A stretch of 64,000 nucleotides of DNA. It comes from Archegozetes longisetosus. Taxonomy: Eukaryota > Arthropoda > Arachnida > Sarcoptiformes > Trhypochthoniidae. Shown here one piece after another: positions 11,652 to 23,206 of this stretch; positions within the stretch are counted from its first letter, which is position 1, and each line of letters opens with the position of its first letter. Under the pieces are notes generated by a model. That model searched no databases. It was not told the DNA's origin and saw only the letters and a program-made list of their open reading frames with translations. Made by a program: the position numbers and the translations under genes. The stretch is from NCBI GenBank assembly GCA_018873245.2, contig JAEMBT020000007.1, forward strand, positions 7,657,129 to 7,721,128, given 5' to 3'.

Positions 11652-14600
11652 TTCAATCAATTTTTTCCTGTATTTACTGAAATATCAATAAAGAAATTGG
11701 TAAAATATCAATAAAAATCTATTCATAATTTGTTTGAAAGATGGTTATGAAGTAAACAAAATCTAAAGCAATCTATTATTGGCCTAAATGTAAAAGCAAT
11801 AGCGTTTTGATTTGATGTTTTGCCGCCAGTTATAAATCACTTTTGCGCTAGCTTAGACACACTTATGTCAAGTAAAGTGTTAGTTTTCAATATTTGGTTG
11901 AGATCAACACATTTTAATGTGAAAAAGTTTTTCTCAAATCAACACTTATGAATTCTGTAACGAAAACTTTAGTAAAATAACAGATAATTAGTAAACTAAT
12001 TTCTAAACAAGTGTAATCATTTTGCATAAACAAAATAAACAATACATAAACTTTACTCAATTAAAACTGTTTTAGATTAAGTTAAGGTTGTTTGACGCTA
12101 ATTGAGTGGTCATTTGGTTATTTTGCTCTAAGTCTAACTTCTAATCAAACTCTATCTTTTATTAATAACTTATAATAAGCAAGTAATAGACATTAAATGA
12201 CTTCCTCCAACTTAGAATAAGATCTAACTGGTTATTTGAAGCCAATTATTTTAATTTTAGTTGGCTATTAAGTTAGTTGTGTCTATGTTGGGGATTGAAG
12301 TTTGATTTTCAATACTCTTCTGAATCATACTGTATAAGAAACTATTTTAATATGAAATTTACAACATATCCAGAAGTTAGACAACTCGAACTAAGGGTAA
12401 CGCTCTTTCCATTAATATAAAACATATATTTATATAAAACTTGATTAATATTTTCATCTTAAAAGCAGCACAATTTTCATACTTTATTAATAAAGATCAA
12501 GTTTCACGATATTATCCAATATATATTATTATCTTAATTGACCCATTGTGAGGAGTAGACTGATAGATATGCTAATTGTCTCAGATAATGAGCCTATGGT
12601 TCAATTCGTGTGAATCAGACTAATGTGAATCATTAGATTTCCTTAACAAAGTGAAGAGACTTTAGTCACTGTTTTTCTATATTTTAAACTTATCTATTTA
12701 TGTTATACTTTGAATTGTGCAAACTCGTCAATATCATCTAGCAGCATCTTCAGGGCAATGATCAGACATAGAGCAACGTCTCTTTCGATCAAAGCTGGAT
12801 CAAAACTTCAATTACGGCCATAAACAATCTAGTTCTCAACTACAAAAACTATTTTCTCCGTCAATAACAATCAATAAATTGAGGAGAAAATCAGAAAATA
12901 GCGCAAATGTGATGAGCGGAACTGAATTTAGTTGAATAAAATCTTTAAAATAGACCAACTGACAAGTATTGGCAAACAGTTAGATCAGAGTGACTTATAG
13001 GCATGAGGTTATTGTCAGGTTATCATGGGTTCAATAAAATTGATTAAGCATCAAAAAATTATACATGTTTAACATTATTGTTTATCTGCAGTTTTGCCCT
13101 GCAAAAAATAGTAGTATTTCACACTATTTCACACTGATTCCCGTTTCAGTCGAGTTGTTATTTTTGACTGACATGTCGTAATTGCATTGAGTGTAACATA
13201 ATGATTGACAGATTCTCATTTTTCTTCATATCAATTTACTTACACCGATCGAAAGTTGCATTTAAGCTTGTGTTAGATTATATCTGGAATCGATTAAAAT
13301 TCAGATCATCCGATGACATAATACATTGATGCGATAACTTTAACTTTAACTTTTACAAACTTTGTCATTTCTTATCAATGCTTTTAAGGATTGAAAGGTT
13401 CTCTCAGTTTTATTTTTCACAGACTTCCTCAAAACATAAGCGAATATCGATCTATAAATCGGCCTAATTTTGCAAATTATAAAATATATCGAAATGAGTT
13501 TAGAATTAAGTGAACAAAAGTGATGAAATAGTTGACGATTAGCGAGAGTTATCAAATTCTGATAAACTTGAGCTCATACTCATTATATAGCGTTAGAGTG
13601 CATTGACTGAGACTAATCGAGTTTGAATTGTTTAATTTGCATAGAATAATTGTATTGATTAATTGTAAACACCAATTAGGAGTCACGCATCACATATCTA
13701 TCAATTTAGATTCAAAATAGCATGAAATATACCTCAATTATATAATCCTTATATACTATATAATCTTAAGTCGAAGTACTGTATAATTAAGTCGATTGTT
13801 CGTAATTAAACTAAACTTCGCTTCAATACAGTTTTAATTATTTTTTTTATGTTTCATTACTTTCTTGTTGCTTGATTTGATTGTTTTCAAATTAATTGCA
13901 TATTTGTACTATCAATTACATAGAGAGTCATAATTCCTTTTAATGTTTAGATTAGCTCAAGAATCAAACTAAAGATGTTTTGATTACTACAATTGAACTG
14001 CTATTAACATTCAACCAATAATTTGTATTTTGCTCTGTTGCCAATCACACCTTATGAAATAAATCGATTTGAACTAAGTTATCCACACACTTGTTCACGA
14101 GTTGAAATTTGCCTAAAAGGATAGCCTAAAATCGAGCTGAATCAAAATGTATAAATAGCTAGAAGAGATCTTTGTTTTCAAATTGAAAAGTAATATTAAT
14201 ACGAGGAAGCAATTAAAAATCTAATTAGAAACGGAAGCAGATGTCGTATGAACCAGTTATAGGCAGAGTGTCTCAGCCAGTTATTCATAGTTGGATAGTT
14301 CTATAATTTAAATGAATTTATGTGAATTTATCTAAGTTCCGTCTATGATACCTAATCGATTGATTGCTGTTTCACAATAAATCAATATAAATTGAATCAT
14401 ACTTTGGACGTTGAGTGCACGCTATTTATACATAAATTTTAATTGGGTGAGGCGCTTCACATTTCCAATTAATTTCTCGCCCGAGTTGTGATGTAATTCG
14501 CAACTTATTCATAAATATATACTTTAAAAGAAAGTAATATCAATTTTAATCTGCTTGGGGCTCACATTTCGTGAGGAATATTGAGTGAAAACTTGATCGG

Positions 14601-15481
14601 CTAACAATAAATTTTATAAAACTTTTATAATGTCAAATTTTACTGTTTTTTTCGAAGACAAACTAAATAATTGGTAGAAATACTATATTTAAAAAGAAAA
14701 CTTAAAAATAAAGAGCTATCTCAAAATTATGAGCAATTGAGGAGGTTTATTAATATTGTTTTCTAATCTAAGATATTAATCAAATTTGATATTGATCACT
14801 AAATGAGATCATAGAACTTTATGCCATAATACTGCTCTAAAATAGTTTTTGCTGTGTAATCATTTTTACAAGTTTATAGTAAACTTCTTATTGTACCATT
14901 CAAGTAATAAATAGGTTTCACCATTTACAACTTCTATAATTGTTGTCTCATATAATTTTCAAATTAACTTTTGCAACACCATTATGACATATTATTACAT
15001 TAGTGAAAAGTCTAATATGATGATTATAAATTTTTCTAATCAATCAAATCGAGAGGTCTCATAAGTTAGGGGTAAATTGAACACAAAGTGCGTCACTTTC
15101 TAATTGAATCGAAGTGCAAGGTTTCAGCTGAAATTAGAAGATACTAAATCTCCTTTTGTAGATTATATTTGTATTAAAAATATCTGAAATATAAGGAAGT
15201 AATCTTTCTAATAATTGTAATTGTAGTTGAAGTTAGTCTTTGTCTATACTTTAAATTTATTTTATTCAATAAAGTTGTAACAAATATTGATAGTATTACA
15301 AGAAAACGTCTCAAATTCTATAAACAACTTTTCTTTAAGTTTATTTGGGGAAAAAATAAATTCTTAAATCGTATCAATAATCTAATCAAGAATAAAAGTA
15401 TAAGTGCATTAAGTTTATGCGTGAAATGTTAATATAAAAAACAATTTGTATTACTAGATTGGTATACAATAGCCCCCAAAA
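11652..15481. other. Intergenic AT-rich stretch
   Basis: This stretch would contain the upstream region of the ZDHHC3-like gene at its left end. I found no coding exon, RNA gene or clear repeat in it. Short A/T runs and scattered TAAT cores are common, but at this base composition they mean little. Confidence 0.5.
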
Positions 15482-15902
15482 AGTGTTATATTGAACGCAT
15501 TAGTCTATTTGATAAGACTTATAATTTTCAAAATCTTTTATTATCAGAGTTTAAATCTTCATAAGCTTACTACTAATAGAAAATGGTTTACTTTCTTCTG
15601 AGAGTATGTTTTAATCTTGATAATAACTTGAATTAAACATTTAAATTAATTATACTTTTACCCTTAAATAATCACCTCTCGTCCTACTAAATCAAATATC
15701 GCCTAAAATCTTAATTATTCAATCAATTAATTCAAGTTATTATCAAAATGAAAACACGTTTCCGATAGTAAAGCAAACAACTTGACTCTTACTTACATTC
15801 AATATTGTTATGACTTATAAGTTTTCGAAAATTTAAATTGTGATAAAAGATTTTGAATATTACGGGTCCTATCAAATAGACTAATTGTTTCAGTGTAACA
15901 CT
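15482..15902. mobile_element. Foldback (palindromic) element A, probable MITE
   Basis: The two halves are inverted copies. The left arm (about 15482-15650) begins AGTGTTATATTGAA and contains TTAGTCTATTTGATA and GATAATAACTTGAATTAA. The reverse complement of the right arm (about 15725-15902) begins AGTGTTACACTGAA and contains the same blocks in the same order. Arms are diverged by substitutions and indels, so this is an old copy. The AGTGTTA-type end is reminiscent of Tc1-like ends, but no transposase and no clean target-site duplication are visible. Class assignment is tentative. Confidence 0.6.
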
Positions 15903-15917
15903 GTTATGAGAGTTGTA

Positions 15918-16390
15918 TTAGGTTGGTCAATCATTTTGCGCACCTACCGGTAAAAACCTAAACTACAGTCATTTATCAGCCTATGTTCTTCTCATTTCAT
16001 TGATCTTAAGGTCTTTAATTAATTAATCAAGTATTTCACTTCAGCTTGACTCAAATATTGTGACTTTCTTCGACTAGGTTCCAAAAAATGCTTGGCCAGA
16101 TATCTTCAAGAGAGGCAGGAACAGATGCAGTTCTCGATCTCTTGAAGTCATCCGACCAAGCGTTTTTCGGAACCTGGTCGAAGAAAGTCACAATATTTGA
16201 GTCAAGCTCTTCGATATCTGAAGTGAAATACTTGATTTTTTGAAATTCCTAATTAAAGACCTTAAGATCAATGAAATTGAGTGAGATTTAGAACATAGGC
16301 TGATAAATGACTGTAGTTTAGGTTTTTATCTTTGACTCCAAAATATTACCGGTAGGTGCCTGGAGGCGCAAAAATGATTGACCAACCTAA
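15918..16390. mobile_element. Foldback mariner-like MITE with TA target-site duplication
   Basis: The 473-bp element begins TTAGGTTGGTCAATCATTTT and ends with its inverted copy, flanked by TA at 15916-15917 and 16391-16392. Nearly the whole length is an inverted repeat: arms of about 200 and 250 bp surround a loop of about 25 bp at 16117-16141. TTAGGTTGG next to TA is typical of mariner-family terminal repeats. There is no transposase, so it is non-autonomous. Arms match well in blocks, with indels in the right arm (an extra stretch near 16345-16365). Transcription across it would give a long hairpin RNA. Confidence 0.8.
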
Positions 16391-16680
16391 TATATGTAGT
16401 GTATTTATTGTGTATTTGGCCGAATGTATGCTTTTTAAGTTTTGCTTTCTCTTCTGTTTAACAAATTGAACAGTTTAATGTTATTTCTTTGCATTGTTTG
16501 AAAAGTTGTGACAAATAAGTTATTCTTTAAAACTATCTCCTTCGAAACTTCACGATGGCGAATTAAGCTTTCAATATCAAAGATAAACTCTGGCTTTTTT
16601 CTTTGACGAGACTTGAGTTCAAGTCCGATTAAATGAGGATGGACTAATTTTGTAATTATAGATTAGCTCGGGCTTAGTAT

Positions 16681-16932
16681 CAGAGGCGAAGCTAGAAAAG
16701 CCTTAGGTGCACAGGCACCCTAATTCATGCCTGCGCTTCACGTAAAAAGTTCTATATCTTTTAATATTAACTTTTTTAATTATTTGCAATAATTGCTGCA
16801 AAATAAAGTAAAAATAGATAATAATCCAAGTCTAAAACTATTACACAATAGGTTTCGATTGGATAAGTATGTATTTAATCATAATTAATATGGTGTGTGC
16901 ATTCCCACTCTGTGCTTTTGTGTACCCTCACT
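16681..16932. repeat. Dispersed repeat copy 1 (hAT-like MITE remnant)
   Basis: This segment is similar, in the same orientation, to 39358-39611. Shared blocks in order are GGTGCACAG, TTCACGTAAAA, ATAATTGCT...AAATAAAGTAAA, ACTA(C/T)TACAC(A/G)ATAGG and ATGGTGTGTG. It starts CAGAGGCGAAGCTAG, and the 3' end of the second copy carries the inverted form (CTAGCTTCAC). A CAG-G-GGCGAAGC-like terminus is seen in hAT elements, but the target-site duplication could not be identified. Confidence 0.55.
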
Positions 16933-17645
16933 TGGACCTTTCTACTTAGCTTTTACTCATCAGGTATGAGTCTATCTACGAAGCATTTGACTATCAATTT
17001 GGAAAGAATTTTCGGTAGTTTTATGCGTTAAAATTCTAATCAAATAATATATGTATCTCTGAATCTTTTGGTTGTGAACCTTCTGAGAAGACTATTGAAG
17101 GTATGACGTTTATAAGTTGTTATAGATAGATAAAAAAAATAAAGCTGCAAAAATTAATATCTGAGATTTTGATTCCGCTTTTCTTTCATCATTTCTTGAT
17201 AGCAGAGCTAATCATAAACAAGTTTGAATAAGAAAATCACTTTCAGTACAAAATACTTCCTGGAATTCAAGACTTCTGCGAATTGTCACAAAGCATCTAA
17301 AAATATAAATAACTGTTAAATCGGATTATATCGTGAACGAATTATTTGTAATTATTTGTCAAGTACTCTAAATAATGATCATTCCGTTAATATCTTCCAC
17401 ATATCATCTGAAATAACAGTTTATACTAGGTTTACAAGATAAGGATGAATGGCTTTGTAATAAATAGGTTTATATTGATAGAATAAATAATAATTTTGTT
17501 TGAGCTCTTTTAGAGCCCTCAGGCGTAATTCGATCTTTAGCTGACTGTCTCTTGAAGTCTTCACTTGAACGCAATCTCTCTGCCCTGATTTCATAACTGG
17601 CTGACAATATTATTTAAATTCGAATTTAGGCCATTCACATGGATT

Positions 17646-17651
17646 TATAAT
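17646..17651 (+). promoter_or_regulatory. TATA-like element of glycine-rich gene
   Basis: TATAAT lies 33 bases before the A of an initiator TCAGTT at 17677-17682. The ATG follows at 17711, so the leader would be about 32 bases. A second TATATA at 17668 is too close to the initiator to fit. Confidence 0.55.
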
Positions 17652-17676
17652 ACAAAGTGTGAAAAGCTATATACAG

Positions 17677-17682
17677 TCAGTT
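17677..17682 (+). promoter_or_regulatory. Initiator (TCAGTT) of glycine-rich gene
   Basis: This is an exact match to the arthropod initiator consensus, spaced correctly from the TATA-like element at 17646. Confidence 0.6.
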
Positions 17683-17710
17683 CGCTTTTAGGTTTGTTCA
17701 CATACACATC

Positions 17711-19235
17711 ATGGTGATGAAGGTAAGCTCTTTATATAACTTCTAAATTATACTACCATATCAAATTATGTTATTATACCCTTTTCTCATTTATTCAAAT
17801 CCCGATCTTTTCTTTCTCATTATAAACTTATTGCTTCTAACTTTTATTTCTTTTACTTAATAAATCCATATAATTGCTTATAACTAATAATTAAGAGTTT
17901 AGCTCATATTACAATATTCTCTAATGGATATTATCGAAAGTAGGTTTTTTCAAAGACCTATCAGAAACTAATTGGAGAAGTTAATTACTCAGTAAAATAG
18001 CTTAATCAGCAAAGCTGGAGGTAGCGTTTAAAGTGCCAAGTTAAGAGCGCTTAGCTATCGAGTACTGGGTGATTCATTTTATTCGAACACTATTTTCTTA
18101 AATTACTTCTCGAGTTCAATGAACATTTTATTTATAAATAGAAAAACTATTGCTTTGTCTCATTTTACAGTTAAATCTTTTATATCCTATTCTTATGCGC
18201 ATTTCAGTGCAAAAATAGATACTCATTCAAGTGATTCGACATTAATTATTAATTGCTTATAATATTCTGGTTCTTCGACAGAATTCTTTAACTTTTATTT
18301 ATGGAATGATTAACTAATTTTGTTGTCCACAGGATATAGTGTTTCTATTAATGGTTTTGGCTGCAGTTAATGCAGATGACCAGTACGGATATCCGGAGAG
18401 GCAGAAGCACATCAAATTGAATTTCGGAATCCATGTGCCGCCTATAGTGCTTAAAATGCCGCGAATGCAAATGCCTCAGGTCACCATCAAAGCTAATTTC
18501 TTGAAAAAACCGCACGCCAAACCGCTAGAAGTCAATTTGCCGCCACCTCCACAGATTAGCTTCGGTGAACCTGAACACGAGCCATACGGCGGTGGTGGAT
18601 ATGGTGGAGGAGGTTATGGTCCACCACCTCCTGATTATGGAGGGGCTTCTTATGGAGGTGGAGACAATTATGGCGCCAGATCTGAAGTAAACCTTCATAA
18701 AACAATTAAAATCCAAGAAAAAGATAGTGGATACGAAGGTGGACACGGAGGAGGCTATGGCGGTGGTGGATACGGAGGACCACCTCAAGGTGGATATGGA
18801 GGACCACCAGCTTACGCTGATGACAACTATGCCAAAGCATACAATGCAGCGCCTCACGGAGGTCCCCAATATAGTGCTCGAATAGGTGATGCACCACCCG
18901 CTAATCAGGGCTATCAACAAAATAAACCCAATCAACCATACGAACAAAATCAACGTTATGATCAAAATCAAGCCTACAGCCAAAATCAAGCCTACAATCA
19001 AAATCAAGCTCAAGCCTACAATCAAAATCAAGCCCAAGCCTACGATCAAAATCAAGCTCAAGCCTATAATCCAAATCAAGCCCATAATCCAAATCCGGCA
19101 TATAATCCAAATCCGGCGTATAATCCAAATCAAGCATATAATCCGAATCAAGTACCAGCATATGATAATAATAATGTGAATAATAGATATTCACCTTACG
19201 ATCAATCGGGCTATTACGGTAATAGAAAAGCATAA
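17711..19235 (+). CDS. Secreted Gly/Tyr- and Gln/Asn-rich structural protein, two exons
   Basis: Exon 1 is 17711-17722 (MVMK, donor GTAAGC). Exon 2 is 18333-19235 (acceptor TTGTCCACAG). Together they encode 304 residues. The signal peptide is MVMKDIVFLLMVLAAVNA, with the mature protein starting at DDQYGY. A Lys/Met/Pro-rich segment follows (about 25-75, with HVPPIVLKMPRMQMPQ), then Gly/Tyr repeats (GGGGYGG, YGGPP; about 88-165). The C-terminal third is a Gln/Asn/Pro/Ala/Tyr array (QNQAQAYN, then PNPAYN, PNQAYN). Such low-complexity secreted proteins occur in cuticle, egg shell, silk or adhesive; which applies here cannot be read from sequence. The 610-bp intron inside the signal peptide and the TATA/initiator promoter mirror the cuticle-like gene at 8.6 kb. 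No family name is recognised. Confidence 0.82.
18958..19155 (+). repeat. In-frame coding minisatellite (QNQAQAYN / PNPAYN)
   Basis: Units of 15-24 bases built from CAAAATCAAGCC and TACAAT blocks, later AATCCAAATCCGGC, repeat in frame inside the structural protein. Unit sequences drift from QNQ to PNP along the array, as expected for slippage and local duplication. Overlapping antisense open frames here are composition artefacts. Confidence 0.8.
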
Positions 19236-19452
19236 TTCTGGATTTTTTGATGTCAAATTGTTCAACGAATTAGGTAGTAATGATGTCAAGATCAAGATCA
19301 TAAGAGCAAACTCTACTTAAATGCTAATTGTGATGTTTTAAATACGTGGCATTATTTATAAGATAATTTTTTATTTAATCGCATATTGTATTACTTTGTC
19401 TACAGTTTTGATATAACAATCAGAAAGTTTGCCAAATTTTATGTAAATAGAT

Positions 19453-19458
19453 AATAAA
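19453..19458 (+). terminator. Poly(A) signal of glycine-rich gene
   Basis: AATAAA lies 218 bases after the stop codon in A/T-rich DNA. Confidence 0.55.
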
Positions 19459-21260
19459 ACACTTTATTCTTTACAATCTTATATAATTTCTTAGTGAAGG
19501 TAATTGACCCAAACTGCTCCTCAAAGAAGAAAGTCTTCAAACTCAACTCAAACTTCTTATGCTCTAACTTCTTATATTACCCTCTAATTCAATTGACCCA
19601 AATTTGTCGAGTAATGGATTCACAACACGCGTTCAGATCATTGACCACCAAAATATATATGCAAGTTTTGCGCTTTTATGTCAACTACTATTATAAAGTG
19701 GTAATTCTTGGCAATAATCTAGTTTAGTGCTACTTAGTTTTCCACTACTATTCAAGTCTCTTTTGTCCATCTGATCACTTAAATGATTTAGGATTTCCCC
19801 AAAATAAAGCTCTAACTCAATTAGAGTTTACTTGTGATCTTTTTAACCGTTCATCAATCCTACCATTTCTATCAATTGATCAAACATTAACGACTCTAAA
19901 CAGTTGTTAATAAGTTGTAATTTTATGGACTTGTTTAAAGATAAGTTTTTCTTTCAATTTTCTTCGACTCTATATTTAACTTAAACAAGTTTTTATTCAT
20001 CGATTTTATTCAAGTTTTAAAAATTTTATTATGTCTTTTGACTTCTTATTATTTTCCAACTGAATTGCCTTTAAAGAGCACTTTAAAGCCTTGCATGATT
20101 TGACACAAATTTAACATAAGTAAATATCACTTAATGAGCTCAAACTTCAAACAAAATAATGTCAAATCAACTCAACAACATTTTCTATCTGTAAAATCAA
20201 GATCTTAAAAAACATTATCAAGATTTTTGAAGTAAAAATACTTAAATTAACATTTTTTGATTGATACATTTTTCAAAGTTTTTAGAGTTTTTAAGAACCA
20301 GGACATCAAAAAGGCAAGTGATTCTCGCAAATGTGAGAATAAATATCTTGAGTTCAAACTGAGTAACTTGTTAGAGATATCATTAGATAACTTACTAATG
20401 GTTAACTCTACTTAAAGTGACTGCGCTGTAATTAGATAATTATTTTTATTAAAACTTTTTACTCAAAATAAATGTTCGGTAAGTTAGGAATTGGAAATAT
20501 TTTGTTTTATTCTTTAAGTAAAATTCTTAAATTAATGAGTAAGATAATTGAATTATTATCGAACATAATCAAAATCTTGAAAATCAAATATGAAATTACC
20601 AGATAATAAATTTTATTACCTTAAAATTCGTCACGGATAATTAAAAAAAATGAACCAAATAATTTTATCTCTTTGAGGATTGCTAAAATAGCCATATGAA
20701 TCTTTCTGAATCTCTTATAATTCAAATAAAGTTTATAATAAATATTCTGTGTCTGGCTATCAAACCTATTATTGTTAGTTCTGAGATAATCATATTTGTG
20801 AAACTCTAGCCTTTTCAAACTTGCAACTCAAATATTACTTAAGATTGATATTTGAAATGATTTTTCGATATTGTTTCGCTGTTTAGTTTAGTGGAAGACT
20901 ATGTTTGCTACAAGCGATCATTAGATTTGGTTTGAATCACTACTAAATATGCACACTGTTTAACTTCTCTCTAAATAAACTTGAATGGACTTATTTTAGC
21001 TGAGCATCATTTGCAACAATAAAGTTAGTATTTTGCTTAAAAACAATTCAATAATCACTTGAACTTGAGCTGAGCTAAACTTTAACGTGATCTTGCTGTT
21101 TTCAAGTATCAATTAAGTCTCTCATTCTCTGCTGGTTAGAGATCACAAAGAGAGAGAATACACAAACAATGAACAACATTCGACTCACATTCGTACATGA
21201 TATTCGGTTATAATTTAAACTAAATTCTCAGTCTAAAACTCTAAAGAAAGCTTAATATTT
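19459..21260. other. Intergenic AT-rich stretch
   Basis: No gene, RNA or clear repeat is seen between the glycine-rich gene and the duplicated block. Open frames here are short and of random composition. Confidence 0.5.
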
Positions 21261-21868
21261 GAATTTGTTTTTTGACCTGAAATTTGACACAAACATCCAA
21301 ATGATTGATTTAGTTTGAATTATAAAAATTTAAAGTCATTTCACTCAAATGAACTGTAATTCAAGTTCAATAATCTCAGCACTGATTTTAATATTTTAAA
21401 CATAAACCTGAAAAATAAGAAAAATAAATAAAATTTGCTAATTATTGAAATATTTAGAGTTAGTTTTAAAACGAAAACGAATCAAATACAGAGAATCTAT
21501 ATTTGGTGGCATTTATTAAAATAAAGATGAACTGATTTGATTGAAAAAAGGCACATGTTTTAGCTTAAATTGTGTTTTGCTTCACAACAAAAACCAATTT
21601 TCAATTTTTCAATAGAGCTTTCATTTTAAACAGATATCCGTTATTATAATTATAATAAATTAGAAAAATAATTTAAGTCAACTCTTATAAAGTGTTTATA
21701 TTCCGAAAATATGAACTCAACAAAAGTTCGGTTCAATGAGAAAACGCTTTTGAGTTTGAGAGCGCACTGTTCTTGCCGTGAAAAGTGTCGTGTCGACGAT
21801 AAAAAAGAAGATAAGGAGTTCGACAAGTATCAGTATTCAGTACGTGAGAAGTCGGTACACTTTAATGG
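21261..21868. repeat. Tandem duplication, copy A
   Basis: This block is a direct, diverged copy of 22071-22498 joined to about 23167-23343. Shared landmarks in order are GACAC/GATAC-AACATC, TTCAATMATCTCAGCACTGATTT, TTTGGTGGCATTT, AAAAAAGGCACAT, TTTTGCTTCACAACAAAA and AACTCTTATA. It then goes directly into TGTTTATATTCCGAAAAT, where copy B has 668 extra bases. The right part is the USP10 3' end. Confidence 0.85.
21690..21868 (-). pseudogene. USP10: Truncated duplicate of the USP10 last exon
   Basis: On the minus strand this carries the last ~45 codons of USP10 and its stop, highly similar to the intact last exon at 23207-23343. Relative to the parent one base is missing just after the AAAGTG codons, which puts a TGA in frame shortly after. 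Beyond that the parental frame continues without further stops to the same CAT-TGA end. No splice acceptor, catalytic domain or promoter is present, so it cannot encode a protease. It is a by-product of the local tandem duplication. Confidence 0.85.
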
Positions 21869-21949
21869 AAACCTAATTCAAACTAATCGACACATAAAGC
21901 AAAAAAGGGATACCTAAGATGACTGGATCCAAGTCAGACCTGACTTAAC

Positions 21950-22066
21950 TCGAATTAAGTCAAACCTAACCTAACTAAACAAAATCAAACTTGACCTAAC
22001 CCAAAATAAACTAAACCAAACTTAATATAACCCAACAAGATAGAAACCCAACACAACAGAAAAACC
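21950..22066. repeat. Degenerate CTAAC/CCTAA-rich tract between duplicate copies
   Basis: The tract contains CCTAACCTAACTAAAC and many diverged CTAAC, CCAAA and ACCCAA blocks. It sits exactly in the spacer between the two copies of the tandem duplication. CCTAA is the arthropod telomere-repeat pentamer, but the tract is too degenerate to call telomeric; it may simply be a decayed pentamer satellite. Confidence 0.5.
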
Positions 22067-22070
22067 ATTA

Positions 22071-22498
22071 GAATCGGTTTTGTTAACCTGAGATCTGATA
22101 CAACCATCAATTGACTGATTTGATTTGAATTATCAAACTCGAAGTGATTTCACTGAAATCAACCACAATTCGAGTTCAATCATCTCAGCACTGATTTGAT
22201 TATTTGAATCATTAACCTAAAAGTGCGAAACACAAATATCTGCTAATTAGTGAAACATTTAAAGTTAATTTTAATACGAAAATCTACTCAAATACAGAAT
22301 CGAAATTTGGTGGCATTTTTTCAAATACAGTTCAAGTGATTTATTGGTGAAAAAAAGGCACATATTTTAGCTTAAATCGTGTTTTGCTTCACAACAAAAC
22401 TGATTTGAATTTTCTACAGAGCTTTCATTGAAAACATATCCGTATCGTAATTATAATGAATTTGAAAAATCGAAGCCAACTCTTATATAATATTAATT
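22071..22498. repeat. Tandem duplication, copy B (left part)
   Basis: This is the direct repeat partner of 21261-21690. In the intact locus it is the 3' flank of USP10, from which it is separated by a 668-base segment (22499-23166) absent from copy A. Confidence 0.85.
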
Positions 22499-23166
22499 TA
22501 TATGAATTAAAAACTGGTCAAATCAAAGCTTTTTTTGGTTTTTTAACAAACTATTTTGGGTTATGAGCAAAACCATAACTTTATAAATGAAACGACAAAA
22601 CCGCAAATATAGTGAAAATTAGAAAAAGCAAAACAAAATTACAATATTTGAAACTTTTAGATTTACACAAAAATTAGAATTAATTAATAATTAGTTCCTA
22701 ATTTTCTTTTCAATAATTAATAATTATTTGCACACAAATCATTCACACCATTACTTGTGTTATATTTGTTGATTGAAGTATCATTTGCAAACATAACAAA
22801 GCAATAGTGCCTAAAATCGTGATTTAACTATAGTTTAATGTGTGTTAAGCAACACAAAACACTTCACTAATTTTCTCCAATTTCAATAAAACGATTGAAG
22901 TGCTCGTAATATCAATTTTAGATCTGCTAATTGGACGGTTTTAACGTTCAATTGATAATTATATTTTAGCACTAATTCCATAAACAAATCACTGTATAGC
23001 CAATAGTTATAATTTGAAATTTCGTTTAAAATCTTTAAAATCTAATATCAATAGCTTTGTCATAACATCCCATTAAGCACTTATCACAGCATTTAGTCCA
23101 TAGAATGCACAGCATAACTGTTTTCAGTTTCATATACAATATTTTCATTTCAAGGAAGACTCAAAA
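22499..23166. other. 668-bp segment present in only one duplicate copy
   Basis: In copy A the flanks AACTCTTATA and GTTTATATTCC are nearly adjacent. In copy B they are separated by this A/T-rich segment, which has no open frame and no obvious terminal inverted repeats. It is either an insertion in copy B after duplication or a deletion from copy A. It begins 40 bases beyond the USP10 stop codon, so it now supplies most of the USP10 3' UTR region. Confidence 0.6.
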
Positions 23167-23206
23167 CGTTTATATTCCGAAAATATTAACTCAACAAAAG
23201 TTCGAT

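Noticed and set aside
11456..11680. 74-codon plus-strand open frame
   Set aside because: It is antisense to exons 1 and 2 of the ZDHHC3-like gene, whose splice sites and conserved residues explain the region.
18525..19151. 208-codon antisense open frame rich in Ile/Leu/Trp
   Set aside because: It is the complement of the Gln/Asn/Pro repeat of the structural protein; its composition follows from the repeat and there is no independent start or promoter.
21711..21917. 68-codon plus-strand open frame
   Set aside because: It overlaps the duplicated USP10 tail in antisense and is explained by that.
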